Shown: positions 17,774-26,595 of the stretch, piece after piece | Layout of the letters: every line of letters begins with the position of its first letter | Numbering within the stretch: the stretch's first letter is position 1 | From: Actinomadura kijaniata NBRC 14229 | GTDB taxonomy: Bacteria; Actinomycetota; Actinomycetes; Streptosporangiales; Streptosporangiaceae | Length of the DNA: 64,000 bases | Assembly: GCF_001552175.1 (NCBI RefSeq) | Contig: NZ_BCQR01000010.1 | Span: 41,409 to 105,408 of the forward strand | Direction of reading: 5' to 3' | Translations under genes and position numbers: made by a program | The notes under the pieces: generated by a model | Seen by the model: only the letters and a program-made list of their open reading frames with translations | Told to the model about the DNA's origin: nothing | The model's database searches: none

Positions 17774-18322
17774 TCAGCGCAGCAGGGAACGCCCGGTCGG
17801 CGACAGGCGCAGCGCCCCCGGCACGTCCTCGCGCGTGAACGTCACCCGCACCCGGTCCGTGCGGACCGGCAGCCGGGGGAAGTCGTTCTCCGCGTCCAGC
17901 GTCTCCAGGACCGCCAGCGCCCCCGGGCGTCGCGGGGCCGACGGCGGCTCCACCACCGCCGTCAGCGTCGTGCCCGGCGGCTCGGCCCCATGACCCGGAC
18001 GCGACCCGGGCACCGTGAAGTCCCGCACCGGGCTCAGCAGGCGCGCGTCGGACACGTCGAGCATGGTCGCGTTCGCCCGCTCGCGGTGCGCCGCCCACAC
18101 CGGGCCCCCGTAGAACGCCGTCAACGCCTTCAGCCGCGTCTCCAGGTCCGCGAACGACCGCACCCACACGAACCGGTCCGGGTCGTCCAGGTCGCGGAAC
18201 GTCCCCACGATCCGCATCCCGCACTCTTCCTGGGCCTCGACGAACTCCCTCTCGAACAGGTCGATGAGCTCGTCGCGGCGGCCCGGCCGCAACGTGTACT
18301 GGCGCAGCTCGATCACGGTCAT
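17774..18322 (-). CDS. NIPSNAP-family protein
   Basis: 182 residues. ATG 18322 gives MTVIELRQYTLRPGRRDELI, the hallmark start of NIPSNAP domains (ferredoxin-like dimeric alpha/beta barrels), with FVWVRSFADLETRLKAL further on. The C-terminal half (about 105-182) is a second, less typical half. Function of bacterial NIPSNAP proteins is unclear; several sit with catabolic oxidoreductases. It lies between the aldo/keto reductase and GPP34 genes, same strand, with gaps of 62 and 80 bp. Confidence 0.82.
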   Translation of the reverse strand: MTVIELRQYTLRPGRRDELIDLFEREFVEAQEECGMRIVGTFRDLDDPDRFVWVRSFADLETRLKALTAFYGGPVWAAHRERANATMLDVSDARLLSPVRDFTVPGSRPGHGAEPPGTTLTAVVEPPSAPRRPGALAVLETLDAENDFPRLPVRTDRVRVTFTREDVPGALRLSPTGRSLLR

Positions 18323-18402
18323 CCGGTCACCTTCGCGTGGAACGGTCCGGGGCCGCAAGGGGCGGGGGCGCCATGCGGCCCACGGATCGCGCCATGGAGG
18401 GG

Positions 18403-19104
18403 TCAGCCGCCCGAGGCCGCGGCGCTCGCCGCGACCGTCACCGCGATCAGCACCGCGCCCTGGATCTCCTGGATCGCCCTGCGGACCGCCTCGCCGCCCC
18501 AGTCCCGTTCGCCGATCTCCTTGCCGCGCCGCTTGAGCGCCCTGCGGTCGGCCTCGGGGAACAGCTTCGGCAGCAGGCCCACCGTGTGCACGAGCGCGAC
18601 CAGCGCGGCCGTGCGCGGGTCCGGGTCGGCCCCGGCCACGACGGTGGCGCGGACGCGTTCCAGGACCTCGGCCTCGACGCCCGGGTCGGCGGGCTTCCAC
18701 GCCTTGCTGGGGAACAGTCCGAGGACCTTCCCCTGCTCCTCGCGCAGCGCGCCCGCCTCGGCGAGGTCCGCCAGCAGCGCGTCGCGCAGGTCGCGGCCCC
18801 GGTCGCCGCGCCAGCCGTTGAACCCGGCGGCCCGGGACACCGCGTCCTTGGGCTTGCGGCCGGCGACCAGTTCGACGAGCCCGGCGAAGCGTTCGTGGGC
18901 GACGGGCCCGCCGGTCGCCGCCAGGCGGCCCGGCTCGCGGCCCGGCTCGTCCGGCCCGGTCAGGCGGAGCGCGCCGTCGAGGGCGAGCTCGACGATCGCC
19001 GCTCCGGCCAGCGCCGCCTTGAGCCTCGTGCCGTCCACCATGGGCTTGCCGGTGTCGTCGCGCAGCGCCAGCAGCAGGAACTCTTCAGCCAGGGTCAGTG
19101 CCAT
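18403..19104 (-). CDS. GPP34 (GOLPH3/Vps74-like) family protein
   Basis: 233-residue all-helical protein. ATG 19104 gives MALTLAEEFLLLALRDDTGK, the standard opening of bacterial GPP34 proteins; IVELALDGALRL and GLFPSKAWKP are also typical. Eukaryotic members bind phosphatidylinositol-4-phosphate at the Golgi; the role of actinobacterial paralogues is unknown. A hydrophobic stretch near the C-terminus (VLIAVTVAASAAASGG) may aid membrane contact. It is separated by 44 bp from the reductase gene upstream on the same strand. Confidence 0.85.
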   Translation of the reverse strand: MALTLAEEFLLLALRDDTGKPMVDGTRLKAALAGAAIVELALDGALRLTGPDEPGREPGRLAATGGPVAHERFAGLVELVAGRKPKDAVSRAAGFNGWRGDRGRDLRDALLADLAEAGALREEQGKVLGLFPSKAWKPADPGVEAEVLERVRATVVAGADPDPRTAALVALVHTVGLLPKLFPEADRRALKRRGKEIGERDWGGEAVRRAIQEIQGAVLIAVTVAASAAASGG

Positions 19105-19148
19105 GCCCCTATGACTACCGGTGGTGCCGCAACGGTTCCACGGCGGGG

Positions 19149-20081
19149 TCACCAGTCGGCGGCGCCCGCGAACGACGTCTCCTCCGGCTCGTAGCCGAGG
19201 ACCTCCCGGGCGGCCGTGATGTCCAAGGTGCGTTCCACCGCCAGATGGCTGATGGCGTACCGCGTCAGGCGCGGCGGCGAGGCGCTCCCGGCCAGCAGGA
19301 ACGCCCCCTCCACCGCCGCCGCCAGCGGGCGCGCGGCGCGGTGGGGCAGGTAGACCGGCCGGGCCCGGATGCCGCGTTCGGCCAGGATCGCGCGGAACGC
19401 GTCGTCCAGCACGACCGGTTCGGCGTCGGTGACGTTGAAGACGCCGGAGGCGACCGGGCCGGTGGCGGCGAGCAGGCACGCCGCCACCAGGTTGGTGACC
19501 GAGGTGAGGCTGACCGGCTGGCGGCCGGTGCCGACGGCGACCAGCAGCGGGCCGCGCACCGCCGCCAGCACGCGCGGCAGCAGCGTCGTGTCGCCCGGCC
19601 CGTACACCGCGTGCGGGCGCAGGACGACCGTGTCGCGGCGGGCGGCGAGGACCGCGCGTTCGGCGGCGGCCTTGGACGCGCCGTAGGCGTTCAGGTACCG
19701 CGCGACCGGGGCCTCGTCCTCGGCCGCCCGCACCGTCGGCCGGAACGGGTCGTACACGCTGGCGGTGCTGACGTGCACGAACCGCGCGCCGGGGAACGAC
19801 GCCAGCGCGTTGCGTGTCCCGGTCACGTTGGTCGTGAACAGGTCGGCCGCCGGTCCCCAGTCGGTGACCGAGCCCGCGCAGTGGATCACGGCGTCCACCG
19901 GCGGCACGTCGGCGAGCGGCCCGCGGGTGAGGTCCCAGGAGCGGTAGGGCGCGCCCGCCAGGTGCCCCGGCGCGACCGTCGCGCGCCGCCCGAACGCCAG
20001 CGTCTCGATCCCCCGCCCCACCAGCGCCCGGCACACCGCCCCGCCGACGAAGCCGGAGGCCCCCGTCACCGCGATCCTCAT
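19149..20081 (-). CDS. OleD-like NAD(P)-dependent short-chain reductase (extended SDR, 3beta-HSD type)
   Basis: 310 residues. The Rossmann motif TGASGFVG is at about residues 6-13, and the catalytic pair is in YGASKAAAE (Tyr and Lys). This is the extended SDR / 3beta-hydroxysteroid dehydrogenase branch that includes OleD, which reduces 2-alkyl-3-ketoacids to 3-hydroxyacids before beta-lactone formation. ATG 20081 overlaps the stop of the AMP-ligase gene by 4 bp, so the two are coupled. With an OleA-type synthase and an OleC-type ligase in the same operon, an OleD role is the best inference; steroid or sugar epimerase activity is the alternative. Confidence 0.82.
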   Translation of the reverse strand: MRIAVTGASGFVGGAVCRALVGRGIETLAFGRRATVAPGHLAGAPYRSWDLTRGPLADVPPVDAVIHCAGSVTDWGPAADLFTTNVTGTRNALASFPGARFVHVSTASVYDPFRPTVRAAEDEAPVARYLNAYGASKAAAERAVLAARRDTVVLRPHAVYGPGDTTLLPRVLAAVRGPLLVAVGTGRQPVSLTSVTNLVAACLLAATGPVASGVFNVTDAEPVVLDDAFRAILAERGIRARPVYLPHRAARPLAAAVEGAFLLAGSASPPRLTRYAISHLAVERTLDITAAREVLGYEPEETSFAGAADW

Positions 20082-21589
20082 CGCTCCCCCCGCCGCACGA
20101 GTTCCCTCAGCCGTTCCCGGTCGAGCTTGCGGCCGCGTCCCGAACGCGGCAGCTCGGGCACGGGCACGATGCGGTCCGGCAGCGCGTCGTGGTCGATGAC
20201 GTCGCGCAGGCGGCGGTCCAGCCCGGCGGTCGCGCCGACGACGGCCAGCACGACCTCCTCGTCGCCGGTCCCGGGGTCGGGCAGCCCCACGTAGGCGGCC
20301 TCGACGACGCCGGGCAGCGCGGCGACGGCGGGTTCGTACAGGCCGGGGTACAGGTTGAACTTGCCCCGGATGAGCATGTCCTTCTTGCGGCCGGTGAGGA
20401 CCAGGCGGCCGTCGTCGATCCGCGCCAGGTCACCGGTCGGGAGCCGGTCCAGCGGCGGTTCGCCCAGGTAGCCGCGGCACAGGTTCGGGCCGGACAGCAG
20501 CAGCTCGCCGTCGTCCGCGACGACCGCGTCCACCAGCGGCTCGCCCAGCAGGTCGCCGTCGGCCCCCGACGCGGTGTGGGCGATCTTGTCCTCGGCGGAC
20601 GCGAGGGCGACCGGCAGGATCTCCGTCATCGCGTACACCGACAGCACCTTCGCCGAGGGGGCCGCCGCGACGGCCCGCCGCAGGACGCCCGCCGGGGCCG
20701 GGGCCGCGCCCAGCAGCACGTACCGCAGGTGGCCGGGCAGCCGGGGCGCGGCGTCCAGGACCTCGGCGAGGTGGACCGGCACGCAGAACGTGTGCGTCGC
20801 GCCGCGCTCGGCCAGCAGCCTCGCGAAGTCGGCCGGGGGGCAGGACAGCGGCGGCATCGACCACCGCGCCCCCGAGATCAGGGTCGGCAGCCCCAGCATC
20901 AGCTGGTCGGTGTGCACGACGTCGCCCGGGCCGAGCGGCAGCCGCTCCCGGAACAGGTCGAGCGCCGCCGCCAGCGAGCCCTGCGTGTGCACGACCGCGC
21001 GCGGGTTCGCCGTGGTGCCGGACGTGAAGATCACGGCGGCGGGCGCGTCCGGATCGCCGGTGAACGGCTCCTCCGGCGCGTCCCCGGCGGCCAGCGACGC
21101 GAAGGACAGCGCCCCGCGCGGCACCCCCGGCAGCCGCCGCCCGGTGAAGACGTGGCGCATCGGCCGTTCGTCACCGGGGATCCGCAGGTCGGCGAGGTTG
21201 GGCAGCAGCAGCCCCCGGCGCCGCGCGTACGCCCGCACCGGGCGCAGGCGGCTGCCCGCGTACAGCAGCGACTCGGCCGCCGACCAGCGCGGGCGCGCCA
21301 GCCCCAGCCGCGCCGTGAACATCTCCGGTCCGGCGCCGGGGTCGGCGAACACCACGACCCCGCCCGCCGCGACGACGCCCAGCGCCAGCACCAGCGACTC
21401 CGGCGACGGCCGCACGGAGAACAGCACGCCGTCGCCGGGTTCCATCCCGGCGGCCAGCAGCCCGTGCCGCACGGCCAGCACGCGGCGGCGCAGGTCGCCG
21501 TAGGTGAGCTCCGCGCCGTCCCCCGCGACGAGCGCGACCTCCGCGGGGGTGCGCGCCGCCTGCTCCAGCAGCCTCGCGACCAGCGTCAC
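20078..21589 (-). CDS. OleC-like acyl-AMP ligase / beta-lactone synthetase candidate
   Basis: 503-residue ANL-superfamily adenylating enzyme. The P-loop is IFTSGTTANPRAVVHTQGS (SGTT, with the usual GxPK altered to NPR), the A5-like motif is VYAMTEILP, the hinge region is DLARIDDGRLVLTGRKKDML, and the C-terminal catalytic Lys is in GRGRKLDRERL. Start GTG 21589 overlaps the P450 stop (GTGA). ANL enzymes of this size activate fatty acids; OleC-type relatives instead cyclise beta-hydroxyacids to beta-lactones. No fused alpha/beta-hydrolase (OleB) domain is present. The assignment to OleC rests on the neighbours more than on a diagnostic residue. Confidence 0.82.
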   Translation of the reverse strand: MTLVARLLEQAARTPAEVALVAGDGAELTYGDLRRRVLAVRHGLLAAGMEPGDGVLFSVRPSPESLVLALGVVAAGGVVVFADPGAGPEMFTARLGLARPRWSAAESLLYAGSRLRPVRAYARRRGLLLPNLADLRIPGDERPMRHVFTGRRLPGVPRGALSFASLAAGDAPEEPFTGDPDAPAAVIFTSGTTANPRAVVHTQGSLAAALDLFRERLPLGPGDVVHTDQLMLGLPTLISGARWSMPPLSCPPADFARLLAERGATHTFCVPVHLAEVLDAAPRLPGHLRYVLLGAAPAPAGVLRRAVAAAPSAKVLSVYAMTEILPVALASAEDKIAHTASGADGDLLGEPLVDAVVADDGELLLSGPNLCRGYLGEPPLDRLPTGDLARIDDGRLVLTGRKKDMLIRGKFNLYPGLYEPAVAALPGVVEAAYVGLPDPGTGDEEVVLAVVGATAGLDRRLRDVIDHDALPDRIVPVPELPRSGRGRKLDRERLRELVRRGER

Positions 21590-22743
21590 GCCCTCGCCTC
21601 CTTCCGGATCACCAACCGCTTGTAGGTGGGCAGCAGCACCCCGCGCGCCGCCGCCCGGCGCGTGATCCTGACGGGGGCGGCGGCCAGGACGGTCCGCGCG
21701 ACCGCCCGCGTCTCGGCCATCGCCAGCGGGTACCCGATGCAGAACCGGGGCCCGGCCCCGAACCACAGCCGCCGCAGCTCCGGCGGGTGCGGCCGGTCCA
21801 GGTCGAACGGCCCGTGGGCGGCGCAGCAGTTGTGCGTGGCGATCAGCACCCGGTCGCCGGGCCGCACCGCGACCCCGCCGATCTCCGCCCGCGCGTGCAC
21901 GCCGCGCAGCATCACCGGCGTCGGCGTCACCACCCGCATCGCCTCGTCGATCGCCCGGTCCAGCAGCCCGTCCGGGTCGGCGGCGACGCGGTCCAGCGTC
22001 CCGGTGTCGCACAGCAGCGCGATCATCCGGGGCACCAGCGTCGCGACCGTCTCGGTCCCGGTGAGGAAGAACGCCCCGGCCGCGCCGCGCGCCTCCTCCT
22101 CCGACAGCCCGAGCGAGCGCATCCGGCCCATGACCGTGCGGTCGTCCCCGGCCGCGTACGCTTTCGCGGCGATGTCGCCGAGCGGGTCCAGGACCTCGCG
22201 GGCCACGGCGATCTGCTCGTCCGACAGCCGCCGGGTGCGCAGCGACACCATCGCGGTGATCCGCTCGCCGCCCTCGAACAGCGCCCGGTAGTCCCCCTCC
22301 TCCGCCTCCAGCCCGATGACCCGCCCGATCACCGTTCCGGCCATGGTGCGCATGGTGTCCACCAGGTCCACGACCGCGCCGCGTTCCAGCCGGTCGGCGA
22401 GCCGGGCCAGCGGACCGGCCAGCACCTCCGCGCACAGGGCCTCGGTATAGGCGGGCGTGAACAGCTCGGTCAGCCGCGCCCGCATCGCCCGGTGCTCCTC
22501 GCCCTCCATGTTGAGCAGCACCGACGGCCCCAGCACCGGCGTCCACAGGTCGCCGGGCGAGCCCGGCCCGTCCTTGCGGAACGTCTCCCGGTCCATCAGC
22601 ACCTCGCGGGCCGTCGCGGCGTCGTTCACCACCACGCCGACCCCCGGCACCCGCACGACCGGCCCGCGCCGCGCCAGCCCCCGCAGCAGCGGGTAGGCCA
22701 GCGGATGCGCCGCCAGGTACAGCCGCCTCTCCCAGCCGGTCAT
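21586..22743 (-). CDS. cytochrome P450 (first of the ole-like cluster)
   Basis: 385 residues. The haem loop is FGAGPRFCIGYPLA with Cys335; the I-helix is FFLTGTETVATLV, where Thr-Gly-Thr-Glu-Thr replaces the common AGxET; the K-helix ExxR lies in EAMRVVTPTP. It is soluble and cytoplasmic and needs ferredoxin partners. ATG 22743. Its 3' end is coupled to the AMP-ligase gene. A 127-bp gap with a hairpin separates it from the GT2 gene upstream, so an internal promoter or processing site is possible. Substrate unknown; tailoring of the acyl product is inferred. Confidence 0.88.
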   Translation of the reverse strand: MTGWERRLYLAAHPLAYPLLRGLARRGPVVRVPGVGVVVNDAATAREVLMDRETFRKDGPGSPGDLWTPVLGPSVLLNMEGEEHRAMRARLTELFTPAYTEALCAEVLAGPLARLADRLERGAVVDLVDTMRTMAGTVIGRVIGLEAEEGDYRALFEGGERITAMVSLRTRRLSDEQIAVAREVLDPLGDIAAKAYAAGDDRTVMGRMRSLGLSEEEARGAAGAFFLTGTETVATLVPRMIALLCDTGTLDRVAADPDGLLDRAIDEAMRVVTPTPVMLRGVHARAEIGGVAVRPGDRVLIATHNCCAAHGPFDLDRPHPPELRRLWFGAGPRFCIGYPLAMAETRAVARTVLAAAPVRITRRAAARGVLLPTYKRLVIRKEARA

Positions 22744-22817
22744 GGCGCCGCCTGGTCTGGACTGAGGAGTATCGAGATCGGGAGCTTGCGAGCGATCGTG
22801 TGAGCGACGAGGGAAGA

Positions 22818-22837
22818 CCTGGCGTCAAAGCGCCAGG
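22818..22837. other. small hairpin between the GT2 and P450 genes
   Basis: CCTGGCG (22818-22824) and CGCCAGG (22831-22837) with a TCAAAG-type loop. It may be an attenuator or processing stem within the operon. Confidence 0.4.
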
Positions 22838-22870
22838 ACCCGTCGTGCCGGAGGCGCGACAATGAGCCCG

Positions 22871-23623
22871 TCACCGGATGTCCACCACTTCCGGGCGGTA
22901 CCGGTGGTCGGCGTACCAGCCCAACGTCCTGACCAGCCCGAACGCCCGCAGCCGCCGCACCGAGCCGTACACGACCACATCGTCGCGCAGCCCGTAGTCG
23001 GCGGTGAGGCGGCGGACCCGGTTCACCAGCGCGCGGTCCTCGTGCACGTCCTCGATGCGGGTGCGCGGGAAGCCTCCGGCGCGTTCGTACAGGTCGGCGG
23101 TGATGGCGACGTTGCAGCCCGGCATCATCACGTACGGCCCCAGGTACAGCGGATCCTGGTTGCCGGGCCGGAACCGCCCGAACAGCGCCGCCGTCCGCAC
23201 GACCGCCGGCAGCAGCCGCCGCTCCCACCACTTCAGCGGGAACTCGTCGGTGCGGGGCAGCAGCGGCCCGCTCACCATCAGCAGCCCGTCGTCGAACGCC
23301 CGCTTCACCGCCGCCACCCACTCCGGGTGCGGCAGGCAGTCGGCGTCGGTGCGCGCGACGTGCGTGGCGCCGCCCGCGACGGCGTGCCGGACGCCGGTGT
23401 CGGCGGCGGCCCCGGTGCCCTTCTCGGCCTCGTGGACGATCCGCACGTCCAGCTTCGGGTTCTCCTCGGCGAACGCCCGCACGATCTCGGCGGTCCGGTC
23501 GGTGCTGGCGTTGTCCACCACGACCAGGGTGAAGTCGGTGTCGGTCTGCTCGCCCAGCCGCCGCAGCGTCGCGCCGATCGACCTCTCCTCGTCGTAGGCG
23601 GGGATGACGATCCACAGCTCCAT
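22871..23623 (-). CDS. family 2 glycosyltransferase
   Basis: 250 residues. GT-A fold with the nucleotide-binding start WIVIPAYDEERSIGATL, VVVDNASTDRT, and the DxD-type metal site in RTDADCLPHPEW. MPGCNVAITADLYERAGGFP and the ED in IEDVHEDRAL follow. No membrane segment is evident, so it may transfer a sugar to a soluble or lipid acceptor. It starts 14 bp after the OleA-like gene and is therefore in the same transcript. A glycosyltransferase inside an ole-like operon is unusual and suggests a glycosylated acyl product or a lipid carrier. Confidence 0.85.
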   Translation of the reverse strand: MELWIVIPAYDEERSIGATLRRLGEQTDTDFTLVVVDNASTDRTAEIVRAFAEENPKLDVRIVHEAEKGTGAAADTGVRHAVAGGATHVARTDADCLPHPEWVAAVKRAFDDGLLMVSGPLLPRTDEFPLKWWERRLLPAVVRTAALFGRFRPGNQDPLYLGPYVMMPGCNVAITADLYERAGGFPRTRIEDVHEDRALVNRVRRLTADYGLRDDVVVYGSVRRLRAFGLVRTLGWYADHRYRPEVVDIR

Positions 23624-23637
23624 GGGCGCCCCTCCTC

Positions 23638-24639
23638 TCACAGCTCGGCGAAGGTGACGCCGAGGCTGACGCCGCCCGCCAGCCCCACCATCGCGACCCT
23701 GTCGCCGGGGCGGCAGCGGCCCTCCCGGATCGCCGTGGCCAGCTGCACCGGCAGCGACGCCGACGCCATGTTGCCGTGCTCGGGCAGCGTCACCACCAGC
23801 TTCTCCGCCGGGATCCCCAGGATCGACCGCAGGATCTCCAGATACGGCAGCGTCACCTGGTGGACGGCGATCACCGCGAAGTCGTCCCAGGTCAGGCCGG
23901 TCTTCGTCAGCGCGTTCACGAAGATCTCCGGGCCGTGGCCGACGAACGCGTCCTTGAGCCGGCGCCCGTCCCCGCTGAAGTAGGTGTACTCGGGGTCGCG
24001 CGGGTGCATCGACCCGCCGCCCGGCAGCGTCCCCACCCGCCAGGCCGCCGACACCGCCGCGAAGTCCCGGTAGAAGATCCCGCCGTCGGAGGCGGCCTCC
24101 ACGACCACCGCCGCGCCCGCGTCCGACAGGGTGTAGCCCGCGAACGCGTCCACGAACTGCGCCCGGTCGCGCACCGACCAGCGGATCGCCCGCGACGGGG
24201 CCTCGCCGGTGCACACCAGGACCCGTTCGGCCTGGCCGGTGCGGATCAGCGCGTCGGCGGTCTGGAGGCCGTTGAGGAAGCTGTTGCAGGCGTTCTTGAC
24301 GTCGAAGACCGGGCAGGTCGCGCCGAGCTTGGCGGCGACGATGTGCGCGGTGGCCGGCTCGACCAGGTCCTGCGAGGCGGACCCGAACACCAGCAGGTCG
24401 AGCCGGTCGGCGGGCAGCCCCCGGTCGGCCAGCGCGGTCCGGGCGGCGGCCACCGCCAGGTCCGACGCCTGCTGGTCGTCGTCCATCACGTGCCGGGACC
24501 GGATGCCGGTCATCCGCTCCACGATGGTCGGGTGGGGCCGGAACGCCGGGCTCGCCGCGTCGACGCGCGCCTCGACCTCGGCGCTGGTCAGCGTGCGTTC
24601 GGGCAGATGGGCCGCGACGGCGGCGATGCGTGCTCGCAT
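23638..24639 (-). CDS. OleA-type thiolase-superfamily condensing enzyme
   Basis: 333 residues from ATG 24639. Catalytic Cys118 is in DVKNACNSFLNG, His260 in AVHQVT and Asn290 in PEHGNMASAS, the KAS III triad. Glu94 in VEPATAHIVAAKLG matches the position of the OleA glutamate (LEPSTASIV in Xanthomonas OleA, from memory), which FabH lacks and which supports non-decarboxylative condensation of two acyl-CoAs. Predicted product: a 2-alkyl-3-ketoacid. It is the first gene of the minus-strand operon and divergent from the second P450, with a palindrome in the shared promoter. FabH-like priming activity is the alternative. Confidence 0.82.
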   Translation of the reverse strand: MRARIAAVAAHLPERTLTSAEVEARVDAASPAFRPHPTIVERMTGIRSRHVMDDDQQASDLAVAAARTALADRGLPADRLDLLVFGSASQDLVEPATAHIVAAKLGATCPVFDVKNACNSFLNGLQTADALIRTGQAERVLVCTGEAPSRAIRWSVRDRAQFVDAFAGYTLSDAGAAVVVEAASDGGIFYRDFAAVSAAWRVGTLPGGGSMHPRDPEYTYFSGDGRRLKDAFVGHGPEIFVNALTKTGLTWDDFAVIAVHQVTLPYLEILRSILGIPAEKLVVTLPEHGNMASASLPVQLATAIREGRCRPGDRVAMVGLAGGVSLGVTFAEL

Positions 24640-24758
24640 GGCTGGTGACTCCCCCGGATGTCCAGTTCGGTGCGTGGTAGGGGCGTCAGGGAGGGCGCCC
24701 GGAACCAGACTCGCCGGGTCTCGGCGGCGCGGACAGAGAGACCTTACGGAAATGTACG

Positions 24759-24774
24759 TGAGTACCACTACTCA
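24759..24774. promoter_or_regulatory. palindrome in the divergent ole-like/P450 promoter
   Basis: TGAGTA-CCAC-TACTCA, perfect 6-bp arms, in an AT-richer stretch (24745-24785) between the OleA-like gene and the divergent P450 gene. It is a candidate operator for coordinated control of both transcripts; no regulator gene is adjacent. Confidence 0.5.
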
Positions 24775-24833
24775 TCCGAATTGAGCCCTCCCCCCGTTTC
24801 CGCACGTGGAGGGCGATCGGGAGACTGTGTCCC

Positions 24834-26075
24834 GTGACCGAGAGCGACGTGACCCCCACCGTGACCCGGGCGCCGCGCGGCGCCGCCGAACGCGCGGAGC
24901 GGCGGCTGCTGTGGCACGGCAACCCCGGCCTGTTCGCGCTGCTGGAGGCCGCCCGGGGGCTCGGCCCGATCACCCGCGTGCCGCGCCTCGGCTGGGTGGT
25001 GACCGATCCGGTGCTGGCCCGCCGCGTGCTCAACGACCACGCCGCGTTCGGCATGAACGGCGAGGGCGGCGTCGGCCACCTGTGGACACAGTTGTTCGGG
25101 GAGGAGATGGGGAGGTTCTTCGATGGGGCGCGGCACACCGAGGTCCGCACCCGCGCCCGGGACCTGTTCACCGAGGATGCCGCCCGCGCACTGGTGGAGC
25201 GTTCCCAGGGCCCCTTCCACGAGATCATCGCCGGTCGGCTGGCGGCCGGGGAGACCGTGGACGTGGCCGACGCCACCCGCGTGCTGGCCGGGCGGATGGT
25301 CGCCGACCTGCTCGGCCTCCCGGCCGGCGGGCCCGACGACGGGTACCGCCGGATCTTCGCCGCCGGGGAGCGCCTGGCCGCCCTGGCGATGGGCACCATG
25401 GGCTCCACCGAGCTGGCCCCGGGGGTGGTGGCCCGCGCCCGCGCGATCGTCGAGGAGATCACCGTGGGGGTCGAGGACGGCTACCGCACCGGCGGTCCCG
25501 GAACGCTGCTGGGCCGCTGCCGGGAGATGGACCTCGGCCTGCCGCTGACGCGCGGGCTGGCGACGCTGCTGGTCATCGCGGGCACCGAGACCGGCGCGTC
25601 CGGCACCGCCCGCACCGTCGCGCTCCTGCACGACACCGGCCAGCAGGACCTGCTGCTGGCGGCCCGGCGGCGGGACCCGGCCGGTGAGCCCCACCGGCGG
25701 CTGCTGGCCAACGCCGTCCGGGAGGGGCTGCGGGTCGCGACGCCCGCGCCGGTGATCGGGCGGCACGTCGCGCGCGACGCGACCGTGGCGGGGCGTCGGC
25801 TGCGGGCGGGCGAGCGCGTCCTGCTGCTCACCTACCGGGCCAACAACGACGTGGGGGCGTTCGACGTCACCCGCGACTACGTGCCCGAGAACCGCCAGCT
25901 GTGGTTCGGCGGCGGGCGGCACCTGTGCCTGGGCGCGGCGGTCGCGCGCACCCAGGTCGCCCGGATGCTGGAGACGCTGCACGCGGCGGGCCGCCCCTAC
26001 GAGGTGGTGTCACGCCGCGCCGCCCGCCGCGTCCTGGTCCCGAACTACGCGACCCTGAACGTCAGGCCGGCCTGA
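24834..26075 (+). CDS. cytochrome P450 (second of the ole-like cluster)
   Basis: 413 residues from GTG 24834. Haem loop FGGGRHLCLGAAVA with Cys365; I-helix LLVIAGTETGASGTA (AGTET); ExxR in EGLRVATPAP. The opening GLFALLEAARGLGPITRVP parallels the P450 of the minus-strand operon, suggesting the two are related enzymes that act in sequence. It is transcribed divergently from the OleA-like gene. The 3' end overlaps the convergent small membrane-protein gene by 31 bp. Substrate unknown. Confidence 0.88.
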   Translation: MTESDVTPTVTRAPRGAAERAERRLLWHGNPGLFALLEAARGLGPITRVPRLGWVVTDPVLARRVLNDHAAFGMNGEGGVGHLWTQLFGEEMGRFFDGARHTEVRTRARDLFTEDAARALVERSQGPFHEIIAGRLAAGETVDVADATRVLAGRMVADLLGLPAGGPDDGYRRIFAAGERLAALAMGTMGSTELAPGVVARARAIVEEITVGVEDGYRTGGPGTLLGRCREMDLGLPLTRGLATLLVIAGTETGASGTARTVALLHDTGQQDLLLAARRRDPAGEPHRRLLANAVREGLRVATPAPVIGRHVARDATVAGRRLRAGERVLLLTYRANNDVGAFDVTRDYVPENRQLWFGGGRHLCLGAAVARTQVARMLETLHAAGRPYEVVSRRAARRVLVPNYATLNVRPA

Positions 26076-26497
26076 CCCGCCGCCCGCGTGGGCACCGGCT
26101 CCGGGGCCTCGTCCGACGGCTGGCCCGGCGGCTGACCCGGCGGCTGGCCCGGGGGCGGCTGCTGCTGCTCGTTCTTCGGGACCTGCGGGACGACGGGCAC
26201 GACCGGCGCGGGCTCGGGCCGGTTGACCCACCACAGCCCGGTGGAGATCGCCAGCAGCGCCAGCACGACCAGGACCAGCTTGAGGACGTCCGCGCGGCTC
26301 GCGCCGCCGGGCCGTTCGGCGGCGCGCCGCTCCCGGGCCGACGCCCGCTTGCGCCGCCGCCACTCGCGCCGCATCCGCCAGCGCTCGACGCGGCCGGGCG
26401 TGCGGACGCGTTCGTGCGCGGCCGGCTCCCTGATCGTCGCGCCCCGGACGAAGTCCTCGTCGAACACCGGTCCCGGCTCGTCGTGATCGGTGGTCAT
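26045..26497 (-). CDS. small single-pass membrane protein, Pro/Gln-rich tail
   Basis: 150 residues from ATG 26497, preceded by GGAAGGGGTGGCG (a GTG at 26503 is too close to that site). A charged, Arg-rich cytoplasmic part (about 25-68) is followed by one hydrophobic helix (VLKLVLVVLALLAISTGLWW, about 71-90). The extracytoplasmic tail carries NEQQQPPPGQPPGQPPGQP repeats. No domain is recognised. A KstR-type site lies about 100 bp upstream, but on the cyp125 side. It might anchor or organise something at the membrane; function unknown. Confidence 0.65.
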   Translation of the reverse strand: MTTDHDEPGPVFDEDFVRGATIREPAAHERVRTPGRVERWRMRREWRRRKRASARERRAAERPGGASRADVLKLVLVVLALLAISTGLWWVNRPEPAPVVPVVPQVPKNEQQQPPPGQPPGQPPGQPSDEAPEPVPTRAAGQAGLTFRVA

Positions 26498-26595
26498 CGC
26501 CACCCCTTCCTCGGCGGGGAACGCCTGCTGCGCACGCTACCCGAGCCGGGCGCCGATCCCCACGCCCCGTTCCCGCCGTCCGCCGGAACACTGAA

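Noticed and set aside
19149..20081. The SDR as a steroid dehydrogenase of the neighbouring steroid locus
   Set aside because: It is translationally coupled to the AMP ligase and P450 of the ole-like operon and has no KstR-type site, so the OleD reading fits better; steroid activity cannot be fully excluded.
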